64,000 nt of DNA from Algoriphagus sp. (GCF_024305035.1 NZ_JAMWZB010000009.1:62001-126000), one strand, 5' to 3'; positions 37,061 through 47,559 are shown, counted from the first letter of the stretch. The notes: generated from the sequence alone by a model not told the origin. Translations and numbers: made by a program.

Positions 37061-37672
37061 ATGAAAATCATCTGCATCGGCCGCAATTATGCCGCACATA
37101 TTGAAGAACTCAAAAACGAAACGCCGGGGAATCCCGTAGTCTTTTTAAAACCCGATACCGCAGTCCTGAAAAATGGTGCCGCGTTTTATTACCCGGATTT
37201 TTCAAAAAACATCCACCACGAAGTAGAATTGGTGCTCAAGATCAGTAAGGAAGGCAAATACATTCAAAAAGAATTTGCCCATCGCTATTTTGAGCAGATC
37301 GGGTTGGGAATTGATTTTACCGCCCGGGACCTTCAAGATCAATGTAAAGCTAAGGGCTTACCTTGGGAAATCGCCAAAGCCTTTAATGGCTCAGCGCCTT
37401 TAGGAGAATTTCTTCCGGTTTCTGAATTGAAAGAATTAAATAACATTGATTTTCACCTGCGAATCAATGGAGAAGAGAGACAGAGGGGAAATACCCGTCT
37501 TATGCTTTTTGACTTTAGTACCCTAATTGAATACGTGTCTGAATTTTTCACCTTGAAGAAAGGGGACTTAATCTATACCGGCACTCCGGCGGGCGTGGGT
37601 CCGGTCCATATTGGAGATCACTTGGAAGGATTTATCGGGACTCAAAAATTACTGGATTTTGAGGTTAAGTAA
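37061..37672 (+). CDS. Fumarylacetoacetate hydrolase family protein (FAHD1/acylpyruvase-like)
   Basis: 203 residues, the short single-domain form. KIICIGRNYAAHIEEL, HHEVELVLKI (metal-binding Glu pair), GIDFTARDLQDQCKAKGLPWEIAKAF and GDLIYTGTPAGVGPV are typical of the acylpyruvase/oxaloacetate decarboxylase branch. It is cytosolic and Mg2+-dependent. The M23 peptidase gene begins within its last codons. Confidence 0.92.
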   Translation: MKIICIGRNYAAHIEELKNETPGNPVVFLKPDTAVLKNGAAFYYPDFSKNIHHEVELVLKISKEGKYIQKEFAHRYFEQIGLGIDFTARDLQDQCKAKGLPWEIAKAFNGSAPLGEFLPVSELKELNNIDFHLRINGEERQRGNTRLMLFDFSTLIEYVSEFFTLKKGDLIYTGTPAGVGPVHIGDHLEGFIGTQKLLDFEVK

Positions 37673-39533
37673 GTTTATTCTCCCCTTTTTGGCTTGCTGT
37701 TTACTTTCTGTTCAGGTTTTCTCCCAGGGAATCATTCCAAATTATTTTCGTTCCCCTGTCAAACCTGGTGGGAGAAATTTCCTGTCTGGAAATTTTGCCG
37801 AACTTCGCCCCAACCATTTCCACACAGGCTTGGATTACAAGTTTGGAGGCGTAGAAGGGGAACCCATTTATGCCGCAGCTGACGGTTGGGTTCATCGAAT
37901 TAAAATCTCCACCTATGGCTATGGCAATGTCATCTATCTGAAGCATCCTTCAGGACACATCACCCTGTATGGTCATTTGAGGAATTTTAATCCGGAACTT
38001 CAACAGTACCTGATTGAAAAAATGTACGATCGACAGGTAAATGAATTGGAAGTCTACCCTGAACCCGGTGAACTCCCGGTTAAACAAGGAGAACGGATTG
38101 CCGATGGAGGAAACTCCGGGAGTTCGGGAGGACCCCATTTACACTTTGAAATCCGAGACAGTCTGGATCGAGCGTTGGATCCCCTGCTTTTTGGATTCCC
38201 GGAAGTTTTAGATCGGCTCGCCCCCACTCCTCAAAGCATCGCCTTTGTTCCCTTGGAAATCGATTCTCGGATCAATGGGAAATTTCAGCGCTTGGAAATC
38301 ACCCCTACTCCGAACGGAGCCAATTATCGAGTTCCCACTCCCATTGAAATCACCGGTCCGGTTGGGCTGGAATTCCGTGGATTTGATCAGCTGGATGGGG
38401 CCCCAAACCGGAATGGCTTTCCTTATTTCGAATTAATCGAGGAAGACAGTACCCTTCTCCGCCTGCTAGTGGATCAAGTGGATTTTAACTTCACCCGACA
38501 GTTTTTACTTCATACCCATCAAAACCGCTTTACCAAACTTTACCATCAACCAGAGTTAAAATTTGATTACCTAAGTCCAAATCAGGTCGGTACGGGTTAT
38601 TTGAATTTAGCTCCGAAGGAAGAAAAAAACTATAGGCTCCTGCTTAAAGACGCCTATAATAATAGCCGCGAAATCAGTTTTTCCCTGAAAGGAAAAGATG
38701 CTGCCCATCAGGTCGCTGATGGAGCCGCCCCAGCTCGAGCCAAAGTGGAGTACTTGGGAAATATTCTCAAAATTAAAGCCCCACTAGCTGCCGAAGGAGG
38801 ATTGGCGAAATTTTACCTCGGAGCTCATTCTTTTGAGATGTTACCCGCCTACCAGGATGCCCAAAGCCGGACTTACCTCTGGGATATGCGATTTGGAATT
38901 CCCGAAGAGGTAGACATCTGCTCAGAAGTTGTGATTCCCAACGTCCATGCCTTCATTCCTTTGGGGCAGGAAAAATTATTTGCAAAAAGAGGAATCCAAC
39001 TTCATTTTGAAGAAAATAGCCTGCTGGAAGATCTCTACCTTCGGGTCGCTGACAGGGGAAGTATGACTGCCCCACGACTGGAAATCAATACTCCCAATGA
39101 GCATCTTTTTGCGCCGATTGAAGTCCTTTGGGATGTCTCAGGATACAGCGGTAACCGGCAAAAAACCCATGTCTATCAACTGGGAAATCGGGAACGACGC
39201 TCCTTTGTGGGCGGGACATGGGAAGATGGAAATATCCGCTTCAAAACCAGAAATTTTGGTACTTTTGTACTGGCTGAAGATCAGACCCAACCGACCATCC
39301 GGCCTGTTCGGGTAAATTCCACTGAGATCCGTTTTACCATTACGGATAATTTGTCAGGCATTCAGTCTTTTGAGGCCTGGGTAGATGGAAAATGGGTGTT
39401 GATGCGCTATGAACACAAACGCGCCCTGATTTGGTCCGAAAAGTTGGATAAACAAGCCTTCAAAGGACCGGTTATACTCAAGGTCACTGATCAGGCAGGC
39501 AACGTTGCCGAATGGAAAGGGACCATCAGTTAA
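37659..39533 (+). CDS. M23 family metallopeptidase, exported
   Basis: About 624 residues from a TTG at 37659 that directly precedes a good signal peptide (RLSKFILPFLACCLLSVQVFSQ); the frame is open upstream to 37611. Zinc site of the LytM/M23 fold: HFHTGLDYK (H-x-x-x-D) and GGPHLHFEIRD (H-x-H), at about residues 50-165, near the N-terminus. The long remainder is beta-rich, with Ig-like repeats. It likely cuts peptidoglycan cross-links or is a regulator of the same fold. The start overlaps the FAH-family gene by 14 bases. Confidence 0.85.
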   Translation: MRLSKFILPFLACCLLSVQVFSQGIIPNYFRSPVKPGGRNFLSGNFAELRPNHFHTGLDYKFGGVEGEPIYAAADGWVHRIKISTYGYGNVIYLKHPSGHITLYGHLRNFNPELQQYLIEKMYDRQVNELEVYPEPGELPVKQGERIADGGNSGSSGGPHLHFEIRDSLDRALDPLLFGFPEVLDRLAPTPQSIAFVPLEIDSRINGKFQRLEITPTPNGANYRVPTPIEITGPVGLEFRGFDQLDGAPNRNGFPYFELIEEDSTLLRLLVDQVDFNFTRQFLLHTHQNRFTKLYHQPELKFDYLSPNQVGTGYLNLAPKEEKNYRLLLKDAYNNSREISFSLKGKDAAHQVADGAAPARAKVEYLGNILKIKAPLAAEGGLAKFYLGAHSFEMLPAYQDAQSRTYLWDMRFGIPEEVDICSEVVIPNVHAFIPLGQEKLFAKRGIQLHFEENSLLEDLYLRVADRGSMTAPRLEINTPNEHLFAPIEVLWDVSGYSGNRQKTHVYQLGNRERRSFVGGTWEDGNIRFKTRNFGTFVLAEDQTQPTIRPVRVNSTEIRFTITDNLSGIQSFEAWVDGKWVLMRYEHKRALIWSEKLDKQAFKGPVILKVTDQAGNVAEWKGTIS

Positions 39534-39558
39534 TTTGTTCCACCAAAAATAAAATTTT

Positions 39559-40008
39559 ATGTCAGTAGAAGTTGGCCAACTGGCCCCAGATTTCGAAGCA
39601 AAAATTGAAACAGGAGAAACCATCAAGCTTTCTGATTTCAAAGGAAAAAAAGTCATTCTTTATTTTTACCCCAAAGACAACACTCCCGGCTGCACGGCTC
39701 AGGCCTGTAACCTTCGGGACAATTACCAGGACTTGCAAAAAGCGGGATATGTGGTTTTGGGGATCAGTTCGGATTCGGAAAAATCGCATCAAAAATTCAT
39801 CGAAAAGCAGGAATTACCTTTTTCTCTGATTGCCGATGAGGATAAAAAAGTACACGAACTTTACGGCACTTGGGTAGAAAAATCCATGTACGGCCGAAAG
39901 TACATGGGCACAGCCCGCACCACTTTTGTAATCGATGAAGAAGGAAAAATTGCCGAGATCATCGAAAAAGTTAAAACCAAAGAACACACAGCACAAATTC
40001 TCAAATAA
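39559..40008 (+). CDS. bcp: Thioredoxin-dependent thiol peroxidase (Bcp/PrxQ)
   Basis: 149 residues with the peroxiredoxin motif YPKDNTPGCTAQACNLRD: peroxidatic Cys45 and resolving Cys50 five residues on, the atypical 2-Cys pattern of Bcp. It reduces H2O2 and alkyl peroxides using thioredoxin. Ten bases separate it from the transketolase genes. Confidence 0.95.
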   Translation: MSVEVGQLAPDFEAKIETGETIKLSDFKGKKVILYFYPKDNTPGCTAQACNLRDNYQDLQKAGYVVLGISSDSEKSHQKFIEKQELPFSLIADEDKKVHELYGTWVEKSMYGRKYMGTARTTFVIDEEGKIAEIIEKVKTKEHTAQILK

Positions 40009-40018
40009 ATCCTCCGTA

Positions 40019-40870
40019 ATGGAAAAAAAATCAATCGAACAACTCCAATCCATCTGTTCTCAGGTACGCAGAGACATCCTCCGGATGGTACATGCGGTCA
40101 ATTCAGGTCACCCCGGGGCTTCCTTGGGTTGCACCGAGTTTTTTGTCGCCCTGTATTTTGATCAGATGAATCACAATGCTGCTTTCCAAATGGAAGGAAA
40201 AGGCGAGGACCTCTTTTTCCTATCCAATGGGCACATTTCTCCGGTTTGGTATTCTGTCCTTTCCCGTTCAGGATATTTTCCGATTCAGGAAATGAAAACC
40301 TTCCGCAAACTCAACTCCAGACTTCAGGGTCATCCGGCAACTGAGGAAAACCTGCCAGGAATCCGTATTGCATCCGGGTCACTTGGACAGGGACTTTCTG
40401 TCGCGATTGGTGCGGCTCAAGTCAAAAAACTAAATGGGGATGATCGCCTGGTTTATTGCCTGATGGGAGACGGTGAGCAGCAAGAAGGACAAGTTTGGGA
40501 GGCAGCCATGTATGCCGCTCACTATGGAGTGGATAATCTCATTGCCACGATTGATTACAATGGACAGCAGATCGACGGTCCTACCCATGAGGTGATGGAT
40601 TTAAAAAATCTCAAAGGAAAGTGGGAAGCTTTTGGATGGGAAGTCAATGAAATCAAAAAAGGAAATGAGATGGAATCGGTTTTGGAAGGCTTGAACAAAG
40701 CCAAATCCCTAGCCGGAAAAGGCAAACCCGTTCTCAACCTTCTTTACACCGAAATGGGCTACGGGGTGGACTTTATGGTCGGCACCCACAAATGGCACGG
40801 CGTTGCTCCCAACGATGAGCAGCTTGCCAATGCCCTGGGACAACTCCCTGAAACCCTCGGTGATTATTAA
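40019..40870 (+). CDS. Transketolase, N-terminal subunit
   Basis: 283 residues from the ATG at 40019; the longer frame would run back into bcp. It carries the thiamine diphosphate pyrophosphate-binding half: VNSGHPGASLGCTEFF, HPATEENLPGI, ASGSLGQGLS and MGDGEQQEGQVWEAA (GDG motif). It needs the next gene product to form an active transketolase, which moves two-carbon ketol units in the pentose phosphate pathway. Confidence 0.93.
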   Translation: MEKKSIEQLQSICSQVRRDILRMVHAVNSGHPGASLGCTEFFVALYFDQMNHNAAFQMEGKGEDLFFLSNGHISPVWYSVLSRSGYFPIQEMKTFRKLNSRLQGHPATEENLPGIRIASGSLGQGLSVAIGAAQVKKLNGDDRLVYCLMGDGEQQEGQVWEAAMYAAHYGVDNLIATIDYNGQQIDGPTHEVMDLKNLKGKWEAFGWEVNEIKKGNEMESVLEGLNKAKSLAGKGKPVLNLLYTEMGYGVDFMVGTHKWHGVAPNDEQLANALGQLPETLGDY

Positions 40871-40888
40871 TCCATCCAACAGAACATC

Positions 40889-41851
40889 ATGAGCTTAGAT
40901 TTAAAATTCAACTATACAGAAAAAAAAGATACCCGATCCGGATTTGGTGACGGATTGCTGGAAGCCGGGCGTAGAAACCCCAATGTTGTCGGACTCTGTG
41001 CCGACTTGATCGGTTCGCTAAAAATGGGGGCTTTCCAAAAGGAATTTCCCGAGCGTTTTTTCCAGACCGGAATCGCCGAAGCCAATATGATTGGTTTAGC
41101 AGCGGGGATGGCCACCTCCGGAAAAATTCCTTTTACCGGAACGTTCGCCAATTTCTCCACCGGTCGGGTTTATGATCAGATCCGCCAATCGGTGGCGTAT
41201 TCCGACAAAAATGTCAAAATCTGTGCCTCTCACGCAGGCTTGACCTTAGGGGAAGATGGGGCCACTCATCAGATCCTTGAGGACATGGGTATGATGAAAA
41301 TGCTGCCCCATATGACCGTGATCAACCCTTGTGACTACAATCAAACCAAAGCGGCGACTTTGGCGATTGCCGAATACGAAGGTCCGGTCTACTTGCGTTT
41401 TGGTCGTCCAAGCTGGCCGATCTTCACCCCTTCGGATCAGAAATTTGAGATCGGAAAGGCCTGGAAAATGATCGATGGAAAAGACGTCTCCATTTTCGCC
41501 ACCGGCCATTTGGTTTGGGAAGCCGTTGTCGCAGAAGCCATGCTTCGACAGGAAGGGATTTCTGCCGAGGTAATCAATATTCATACGATCAAACCTTTAG
41601 ATGAAGAGGCAATCTTGGAGTCAGTAAAAAAGACAGGCTGTGCGGTAGCTGCCGAAGAGCATCAAATCAACGGGGGTTTGGGGGATAGCATTGCCCAGAC
41701 CTTGATCAGAAATAACCCTGCACCCTTAGAATATGTAGCGGTTAATGACAGCTTTGGGGAGTCTGGAACACCGACCGAATTGTTGGAAAAATACGGCTTG
41801 AATGCCGAAAATATCGTTAAGGCCGTAAAACGAGCCTTAGCAAGAAAATAA
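40889..41851 (+). CDS. Transketolase, C-terminal subunit
   Basis: 320 residues with the pyrimidine-binding and C-terminal domains: TGIAEANMIGLAAGMATSGK (catalytic Glu in IAEAN), THQILEDMGMMKMLPHMTV and the end domain (VNDSFGESGTPTELLEKYGL). It is 18 bases after the N-terminal subunit gene. The split form is common in Bacteroidota and archaea; a terminator closes the operon. Confidence 0.93.
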   Translation: MSLDLKFNYTEKKDTRSGFGDGLLEAGRRNPNVVGLCADLIGSLKMGAFQKEFPERFFQTGIAEANMIGLAAGMATSGKIPFTGTFANFSTGRVYDQIRQSVAYSDKNVKICASHAGLTLGEDGATHQILEDMGMMKMLPHMTVINPCDYNQTKAATLAIAEYEGPVYLRFGRPSWPIFTPSDQKFEIGKAWKMIDGKDVSIFATGHLVWEAVVAEAMLRQEGISAEVINIHTIKPLDEEAILESVKKTGCAVAAEEHQINGGLGDSIAQTLIRNNPAPLEYVAVNDSFGESGTPTELLEKYGLNAENIVKAVKRALARK

Positions 41852-41885
41852 ACGTTAAAACCTTGCCCAAGGGTTTAGCTAAACC

Positions 41886-41929
41886 AAAACCTCCGAGACC
41901 TGCCTAATGACAGCAATCGGAGGTTTTTT
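41886..41929 (+). terminator. Rho-independent terminator after the transketolase genes
   Basis: AACCTCCGA and TCGGAGGTT arms around a 20-base loop, followed by T residues. Confidence 0.82.
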
Positions 41930-42035
41930 CTTTTATGGCCACCACCCGAATTCAGGCTGAAGCCTTCCCCTTATTCTTTCCTTCCAAATCGCTATACCCG
42001 TTTTTTTATTTCCTCAATTTCTCCAATTTTAGCCC

Positions 42036-42572
42036 ATGATCACCCTTTCTGAACACCTTCAACTGACAACGATCACCCCATCGGATTCAGCACTTCTTTA
42101 TCAACTGATGAACCGCATCTACAAGGCCGCTTATGCGGAATTTTGGGAAGATGGTGGCAATTGGTATGTGGATTTAATTTACCATGAGGAGAATGTGAAA
42201 AAGGAGCTTACCAGAAGCAGAACAAATTATTTTTTTGTGGAATGGAAAAAGGAAAAAGTGGGAATATTAAAATATGATTTCCCCTTTTCGCCTCGGGTAA
42301 TCGACATTTCCAATGCCATGAAACTCCACCGGCTTTACTTGGACCCTTCCACCCATGGCAAAGGGGTGGCGAGCTTGTTACTCGAGCACTGCACACAAGT
42401 CGCCAAAACAGCCCAGTTGGAATATATCTGGTTGGAGGCCATGTCTTGCAAACCCCAGGCCAAGCGATTTTATGAGAAAAACGGGTTCGAGCAAGTTCTA
42501 AGCTATACTCTAGATTTTGAACAACTTTATCCTCAATACCGGCAAATTGAGATCATGCAAAAGCGAGTTTGA
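42036..42572 (+). CDS. GNAT family N-acetyltransferase
   Basis: 178 residues. Acetyl-CoA-binding motif: RLYLDPSTHGKGVASLLLEHC (about 97-117), then WLEAMSCKPQAKRFYEKNGFEQV. The acceptor substrate is unknown. It is a stand-alone gene between two short gaps and is unrelated in position to the GNAT remnant at 2.8 kb. Confidence 0.9.
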   Translation: MITLSEHLQLTTITPSDSALLYQLMNRIYKAAYAEFWEDGGNWYVDLIYHEENVKKELTRSRTNYFFVEWKKEKVGILKYDFPFSPRVIDISNAMKLHRLYLDPSTHGKGVASLLLEHCTQVAKTAQLEYIWLEAMSCKPQAKRFYEKNGFEQVLSYTLDFEQLYPQYRQIEIMQKRV

Positions 42573-42680
42573 AGAAAACATTTCGGACGGTTGACGCCAT
42601 CAACTCCAGGCAATTGAATACTGAAATTTTTGGTTTCTAGTTACCCTTTATTTTTTTCCGAACTTTGCAAAAGACTTCCC

Positions 42681-42968
42681 ATGAAGAGCCTAAGCCAACT
42701 CAAAATCAATGGCTTTCCCGGATTTAACTCAATCACCTTAACGGTACAAGGCCTGATTGGTAAGTGGCTTTATTTTTTTGGGATAGAACGTTCCCTCCAG
42801 ATCCTAATGTTTAATCAAAATGTAAGTAGCTCCCAATTCTTTCCGGGTATGATTATTTGGGATGATGTCCCCCAACCATTTCTACCTCAACTGAATGTTG
42901 GAAAGTACAAGTTCTCCATCCTATCCTATCCCAATAAGCTACAGGTTGAACTTTTGGATCAATTTTAA
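42681..42968 (+). CDS. Possible small protein of unknown function
   Basis: A 95-codon frame from an ATG at 42681, lying in an otherwise empty gap with no competing frame. ACTTTGC, a partial -7 box, lies 17 bases upstream. The product, for example FNSITLTVQGLIGKWLYFFG, has ordinary composition and one hydrophobic patch but no recognised motif. It may be real or chance. Confidence 0.4.
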   Translation: MKSLSQLKINGFPGFNSITLTVQGLIGKWLYFFGIERSLQILMFNQNVSSSQFFPGMIIWDDVPQPFLPQLNVGKYKFSILSYPNKLQVELLDQF

Positions 42969-43073
42969 TTAGCCCCCTGGCGAATCCGATGGGTTTTAAA
43001 TCGTTCAAAAAGGTATTGTAATTTTCTAGCTCTTATCTTTTGATTCTCACTTCAAATATTAAATCCTCACCGG

Positions 43074-44027
43074 TCAACTCTCCTTCCCCAACCAAGCCAC
43101 CTGCTGTTCGGATTGATGATCCTGAGTTAAAATATCCCGATAGTGTTCTGGTCTTCGAGCCTGGAGGTAACGATGACCCCCTGCTTGGGTGAGTTTTTCA
43201 GGGACTAGGGTAGCAATCTCAAAACTATCCTCGAAACTTCTACACTCCACTAACCTATCCCCAAAAGGATCCAAAATCATGGAGCATCCATTTTTCAATT
43301 GATCATCATCCATGCCAATGGGATTGGAGAATACGGCATATACTGCATTATCATAAGCACGGGCAGGCAGCCATTTCATCAGCCAGGCTCTCCCCTTCAG
43401 TCCATCAAATTCCATTCGAAGCGAAGTCGGATCCGCCTCTCGGTTTTCCCAAAGCTTAGGGTCTACAAAACCCGCCCCGGGCCGGGTTGAAGGCGTACAC
43501 ATGGTCACGTGGGGCATGAAAATGACAGCTGCTCCCAATAATTTGGTAGCCCGGACATTCTCGATGATATTATTGTCATAACAGATCAGAATCCCGCATT
43601 TCCAACCCAACAAATCAAAAACGACGTAGCGATTTCCTGGACTTAAATCGGGATGAATGAACGGATGAAGCTTCCTGTATTTGGCAAGCATCCCCTCCTG
43701 ATTTACACAGATATAGGTATTATAAACCTTTCCGTTTTCGTCTTTTTCAAACAATCCTGCCAGAATCACAATCTCATTCCTTTTTGAAATCTCCACCAGC
43801 CGTTGGACTGACTCTCCCTCAGGGACCAGTTCCGCCTCCCCTAAGAGCTGGGCTTTACTCAACTTTCTGGCGTAAGAATATCCACTGATGCAACATTCAT
43901 GAAAGGCAATCACCTGCGCTCCTTTTTTTGCCGCCTGGGCGGAAAGCTTATCAATCACGGATAGGTTGTATTCTTTATCTCCGCTTCGATTTTCGAATTG
44001 GGCAGTGGCAATTTTGATGGGCTTCAT
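43074..44027 (-). CDS. Carbon-nitrogen hydrolase (nitrilase superfamily)
   Basis: 317 residues, cytosolic. The E-K-C triad is complete: Glu44 (FHECCISG), Lys119 (YRKLHPF) and Cys149 (GILICYDNN). The enzyme would hydrolyse an amide, carbamoyl or nitrile bond. The unusual insertion with MCTPSTRPGAGFVDPKLWENRE (about 175-197) sets it apart from standard omega-amidase or carbamoylputrescine hydrolases. Substrate unknown; single gene. Confidence 0.9.
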   Translation of the reverse strand: MKPIKIATAQFENRSGDKEYNLSVIDKLSAQAAKKGAQVIAFHECCISGYSYARKLSKAQLLGEAELVPEGESVQRLVEISKRNEIVILAGLFEKDENGKVYNTYICVNQEGMLAKYRKLHPFIHPDLSPGNRYVVFDLLGWKCGILICYDNNIIENVRATKLLGAAVIFMPHVTMCTPSTRPGAGFVDPKLWENREADPTSLRMEFDGLKGRAWLMKWLPARAYDNAVYAVFSNPIGMDDDQLKNGCSMILDPFGDRLVECRSFEDSFEIATLVPEKLTQAGGHRYLQARRPEHYRDILTQDHQSEQQVAWLGKES

Positions 44028-44309
44028 GGGTTGATTTTTTTCTGATCCATTAAACTAAAGAATCGAAATGAAGGGAAAAAAGGAAAATTGACAGCTGGTC
44101 ACTAAAAACCGAATGACTTATGGTTAAAGCGAGTGGTATTTTAGGCTCAACCCCCACAGCTAAAATGAAAATTGCCCGATGCCTCATTCGTAGCTACTCG
44201 TATACCTCGACCTTTTTTCTTGAATTGGATTGCACGGGGTAATCCATCGGCGGTTAGATTTCTTCTAATTTTTGACCTATTTTTATTCAATCCCAAATCC
44301 AATCTTATT

Positions 44310-47300
44310 ATGAAAAAACTCATTACCCTTTTGATCTGCGGTTCGCTCAGCATCCTGGCATTGGGTCAAGGCACCCAATTGCTTCGACAACCCACACTGA
44401 GTCAATCCGAGATCGTTTTTGTCTATGCCAATGATCTCTGGAAAGTCTCACGGGAGGGCGGACAAGCCATTCGCCTAACCAGCAATGAGGGAGAAGAAAG
44501 TTTTCCTCATTTTTCTCCTGATGGATCCCAGATCGCATTTACCGGAGAATATGATGGTAATACCGATGTGTACCTGATTCCTGCCAGCGGAGGCGAACCC
44601 CAGCGCTTGACCTGGCACCCTGGGGCAGATCTTGTGACCGGATGGAGTCCAGATGGTCAATCAGTGATTTTTAGTTCGGCACGAGAAGGCCATGCCACCG
44701 AAGAAAGTAAGTTTTTTCAAATTTCCTCAACAGGTGGAATGCCGGAGGCCCTGGCTATCCCCCGTGCAGTAACCGGTGAAATTTCTCCAGACGGAAATCA
44801 TATCGCCTATCAACAGATTTCATTTTGGGATCCGGAATGGCGAAACCACCGGGGGGGTCAAGCCAAACCCATCTGGATTGTCGATACGAAGGATCTTTCC
44901 CTAAAAATGACCCCACAAACCGACAATGAGCGCCACACCGATCCGGTTTGGTTCAAAAACAAAGTTTTTTACATCTCCGAGCGGGATTACCTGGCTAACC
45001 TCTGGTCCTATGACCCTGAGACGGGAACAGAAAAGCAGGAGACATTTCTCAAAGATTTTGACATCAAAAATATTGATGCGGGACCGGATGCCCTGATTTT
45101 GGAGCAAGGTGGTTATTTGCATCTCTATTATCCAACCGATGGGGCCCTGAAGCAAGTCGAAATAGAGGTCAATGGAGATTTTCATTGGGCTCGTGAACGA
45201 TGGGTAGATGTATCGGCCAACCAGCTTCAAAACCCTTACCTTTCCCCGACAGGGCAACGAGCAACATTTGAATTTCGCGGAGAAATCATCACAGTTCCCA
45301 AAGAAAACGGGGCGGGAAGAAATATCACCAATACGTCCAGTTCTGCAGAGCGCTCTCCGGCTTGGTCCCCTGACGGGCAGCAAATTGCCTATTTTTCAGA
45401 TGCTTCTGGGGAATATGAATTAGTCATTACTGACCAAACCGGTAGCAGAATTGAAAAGACTATTTCGATTCCAGATCCAAGTTTTTTCTTCAAACCCGAA
45501 TGGGCTCCTGATGGAAAGCATTTGGCTTTTACCGATACCGATTACAACATCTGGGTAGTCAATCTGGAAAGCGAAAATGCTCGAATCGTCGATACAGACC
45601 GTTTTGCCCATCCCAATCGGTCCATGAATCCAGTTTGGTCTCCGGACGGCAAATGGATTGCCTATGCCCGTCTGATGGATAATCAATTCAAGTCCATTTT
45701 TGTCTTCAATGTAGAAACCAACCAAAAGATCCAGATTAGTGATCAATTAGCCGATGCGATCTCCCCAGTTTGGGACCAAAGCGGTAAGTATTTGTACTTC
45801 CTAGCTTCTACCAATTTTGGGCTGAATACGGGTTGGTTGGATATGAGCAGTTACGATAGACCGGTAACACGAAATCTTTATTTTGCCATCCTGGATGCCA
45901 ATGAAAAATCTCCACTTCTGCCTCAAAGTGATGAGGAAATAGCAAAAGCTGAAGAAAAGAAAGAAAATGAAGAAACTATCACAGTAAAAATCGATGAAGA
46001 AAATCTGGATCGCCGAATTGTAGCGGTGGATATTCCGGAAAGAAATTACATCGGTTTGGCAGCAGGACCTTCCAATACTGTCTTTTACATGGAAAGTATT
46101 CCCAACGAAGGCACTACCCTGAAAAAGTACGACTTAAATAAACGTAAATCGGAGGATTTTCTTCCCCGAGTCAATCAAGTAGTGGTTTCCAAAGACCGAA
46201 AATCCATGCTCTATCAGTCTGGGGGTACCTGGGGAATTATTGAAACGAGCGGATCGGGTAAGAAAATCGGTGATGGCGCATTGAAAGCGATTTCTTCCAT
46301 GAAAGTAAAGGTTCATCCACAGGAAGAATGGCAGCAAATCTATCGGGAAGGCTGGCGCTATCAGCGGGATTTTTTGTACGTGGACAATGTTCACGGAGCG
46401 CCTTGGGATGAAATCTACGAATGGTACAAACCCTGGGTGGATCATGTCAGGCACCGCACAGATATGAATTACATCATCGATATTTTGGGTGGAGAAGTGG
46501 CCGTGGGTCATTCCTACACCAGAGGTGGAGATTTCCCTGAAATTGATCGGATCCCCATCGGATTGTTGGGAGCGGATTTTGAACTGGAAAATGGCCACTT
46601 CCGCATCAGCAAAATCTACAATGGAGAAAGTTGGAATCCCAATCTCACCGCTCCTTTGGCCCATCCCGGCAATGAAGCCCAGGTGGGTGACTATCTGGTA
46701 GCGGTAAATGGGCAAGAGATTTCACCCAATTCCAACCTCTACACCTACTTTGAGGGAACAGCCAACCAATACACCACCGTGCACCTGAATAGCAAACCTG
46801 GAATGGACGGTGCACGAATGATTTCCACGGTCCCAGTAGCCAATGAAGGACAGCTCCGCATGATGGATTGGGTAGAAGGAAACAGACGCAAAGTAGAGGA
46901 GCTTTCTGAGGGTAAGTTAGCCTATGTGTATGTTCCAAATACCGGACAACCTGGCTACACCTACTTTAACCGCTATTATTTTGCCCAGCAAGACAAAAAA
47001 GGGGCTGTCATCGATGAGCGAAATAATGGTGGCGGTTCGGCAGCCGACTACATGGTGGATATTATGGCTAGAGAACTACACGGCTATTTCAATTCTCGAG
47101 CTAACGACCACCGTCCCTTTACCACTCCCATGTCAGGCATTTGGGGTCCCAAAGTCATGCTCATTAATGAGCGCGCGGGTTCAGGGGGTGATTTGCTTCC
47201 CTATCTGTTTAATAAGATGGAAATCGGACCACTGATTGGAACCAAAACCTGGGGAGGATTAGTGGGGACTTGGGATACACCTCCGTTTATTGATGGGGGG

Positions 47301-47537
47301 CGAATGGTAGCACCACGAGGAGGATTCTATGATGTAAATGGAGAATGGGCCGTTGAGGGCGTAGGAATTTCCCCGGATATTGCCGTAGAGCAAACTCCAA
47401 AGCAGGTAGCTGCCAGAGGAGATCCCCAGTTGGAAAGAGCCGTTCAGGAGGCCTTGAAATTACTCGAAACCGAGGGAATTGAACTAAAGCCTGAACCTGC
47501 TCCACCGATTCGATATTTTAGACCGAAAGGAAATTAA
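44310..47537 (+). CDS. Tricorn-like protease (S41 family) with beta-propeller domains, exported
   Basis: 1075 residues from the ATG at 44310, where a signal peptide begins (KKLITLLICGSLSILALGQ); the upstream open frame is not signal-like. N-terminal WD40/PD40 repeats (repeated F-S-P-D-G / W-S-P-D-G units: FSPDGSQIAF, WSPDGQSVIF, WSPDGKWIAY) form propellers to about residue 650. A tricorn core, a PDZ domain (VGDYLVAVNGQEI) and the S41 catalytic part (ERNNGGGSAADYM, NERAGSGGDLLPY with nucleophile Ser) follow. It probably degrades peptides in the periplasm. Confidence 0.92.
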   Translation: MKKLITLLICGSLSILALGQGTQLLRQPTLSQSEIVFVYANDLWKVSREGGQAIRLTSNEGEESFPHFSPDGSQIAFTGEYDGNTDVYLIPASGGEPQRLTWHPGADLVTGWSPDGQSVIFSSAREGHATEESKFFQISSTGGMPEALAIPRAVTGEISPDGNHIAYQQISFWDPEWRNHRGGQAKPIWIVDTKDLSLKMTPQTDNERHTDPVWFKNKVFYISERDYLANLWSYDPETGTEKQETFLKDFDIKNIDAGPDALILEQGGYLHLYYPTDGALKQVEIEVNGDFHWARERWVDVSANQLQNPYLSPTGQRATFEFRGEIITVPKENGAGRNITNTSSSAERSPAWSPDGQQIAYFSDASGEYELVITDQTGSRIEKTISIPDPSFFFKPEWAPDGKHLAFTDTDYNIWVVNLESENARIVDTDRFAHPNRSMNPVWSPDGKWIAYARLMDNQFKSIFVFNVETNQKIQISDQLADAISPVWDQSGKYLYFLASTNFGLNTGWLDMSSYDRPVTRNLYFAILDANEKSPLLPQSDEEIAKAEEKKENEETITVKIDEENLDRRIVAVDIPERNYIGLAAGPSNTVFYMESIPNEGTTLKKYDLNKRKSEDFLPRVNQVVVSKDRKSMLYQSGGTWGIIETSGSGKKIGDGALKAISSMKVKVHPQEEWQQIYREGWRYQRDFLYVDNVHGAPWDEIYEWYKPWVDHVRHRTDMNYIIDILGGEVAVGHSYTRGGDFPEIDRIPIGLLGADFELENGHFRISKIYNGESWNPNLTAPLAHPGNEAQVGDYLVAVNGQEISPNSNLYTYFEGTANQYTTVHLNSKPGMDGARMISTVPVANEGQLRMMDWVEGNRRKVEELSEGKLAYVYVPNTGQPGYTYFNRYYFAQQDKKGAVIDERNNGGGSAADYMVDIMARELHGYFNSRANDHRPFTTPMSGIWGPKVMLINERAGSGGDLLPYLFNKMEIGPLIGTKTWGGLVGTWDTPPFIDGGRMVAPRGGFYDVNGEWAVEGVGISPDIAVEQTPKQVAARGDPQLERAVQEALKLLETEGIELKPEPAPPIRYFRPKGN

Positions 47538-47559
47538 GATCGATGATTTGAGGCTAATA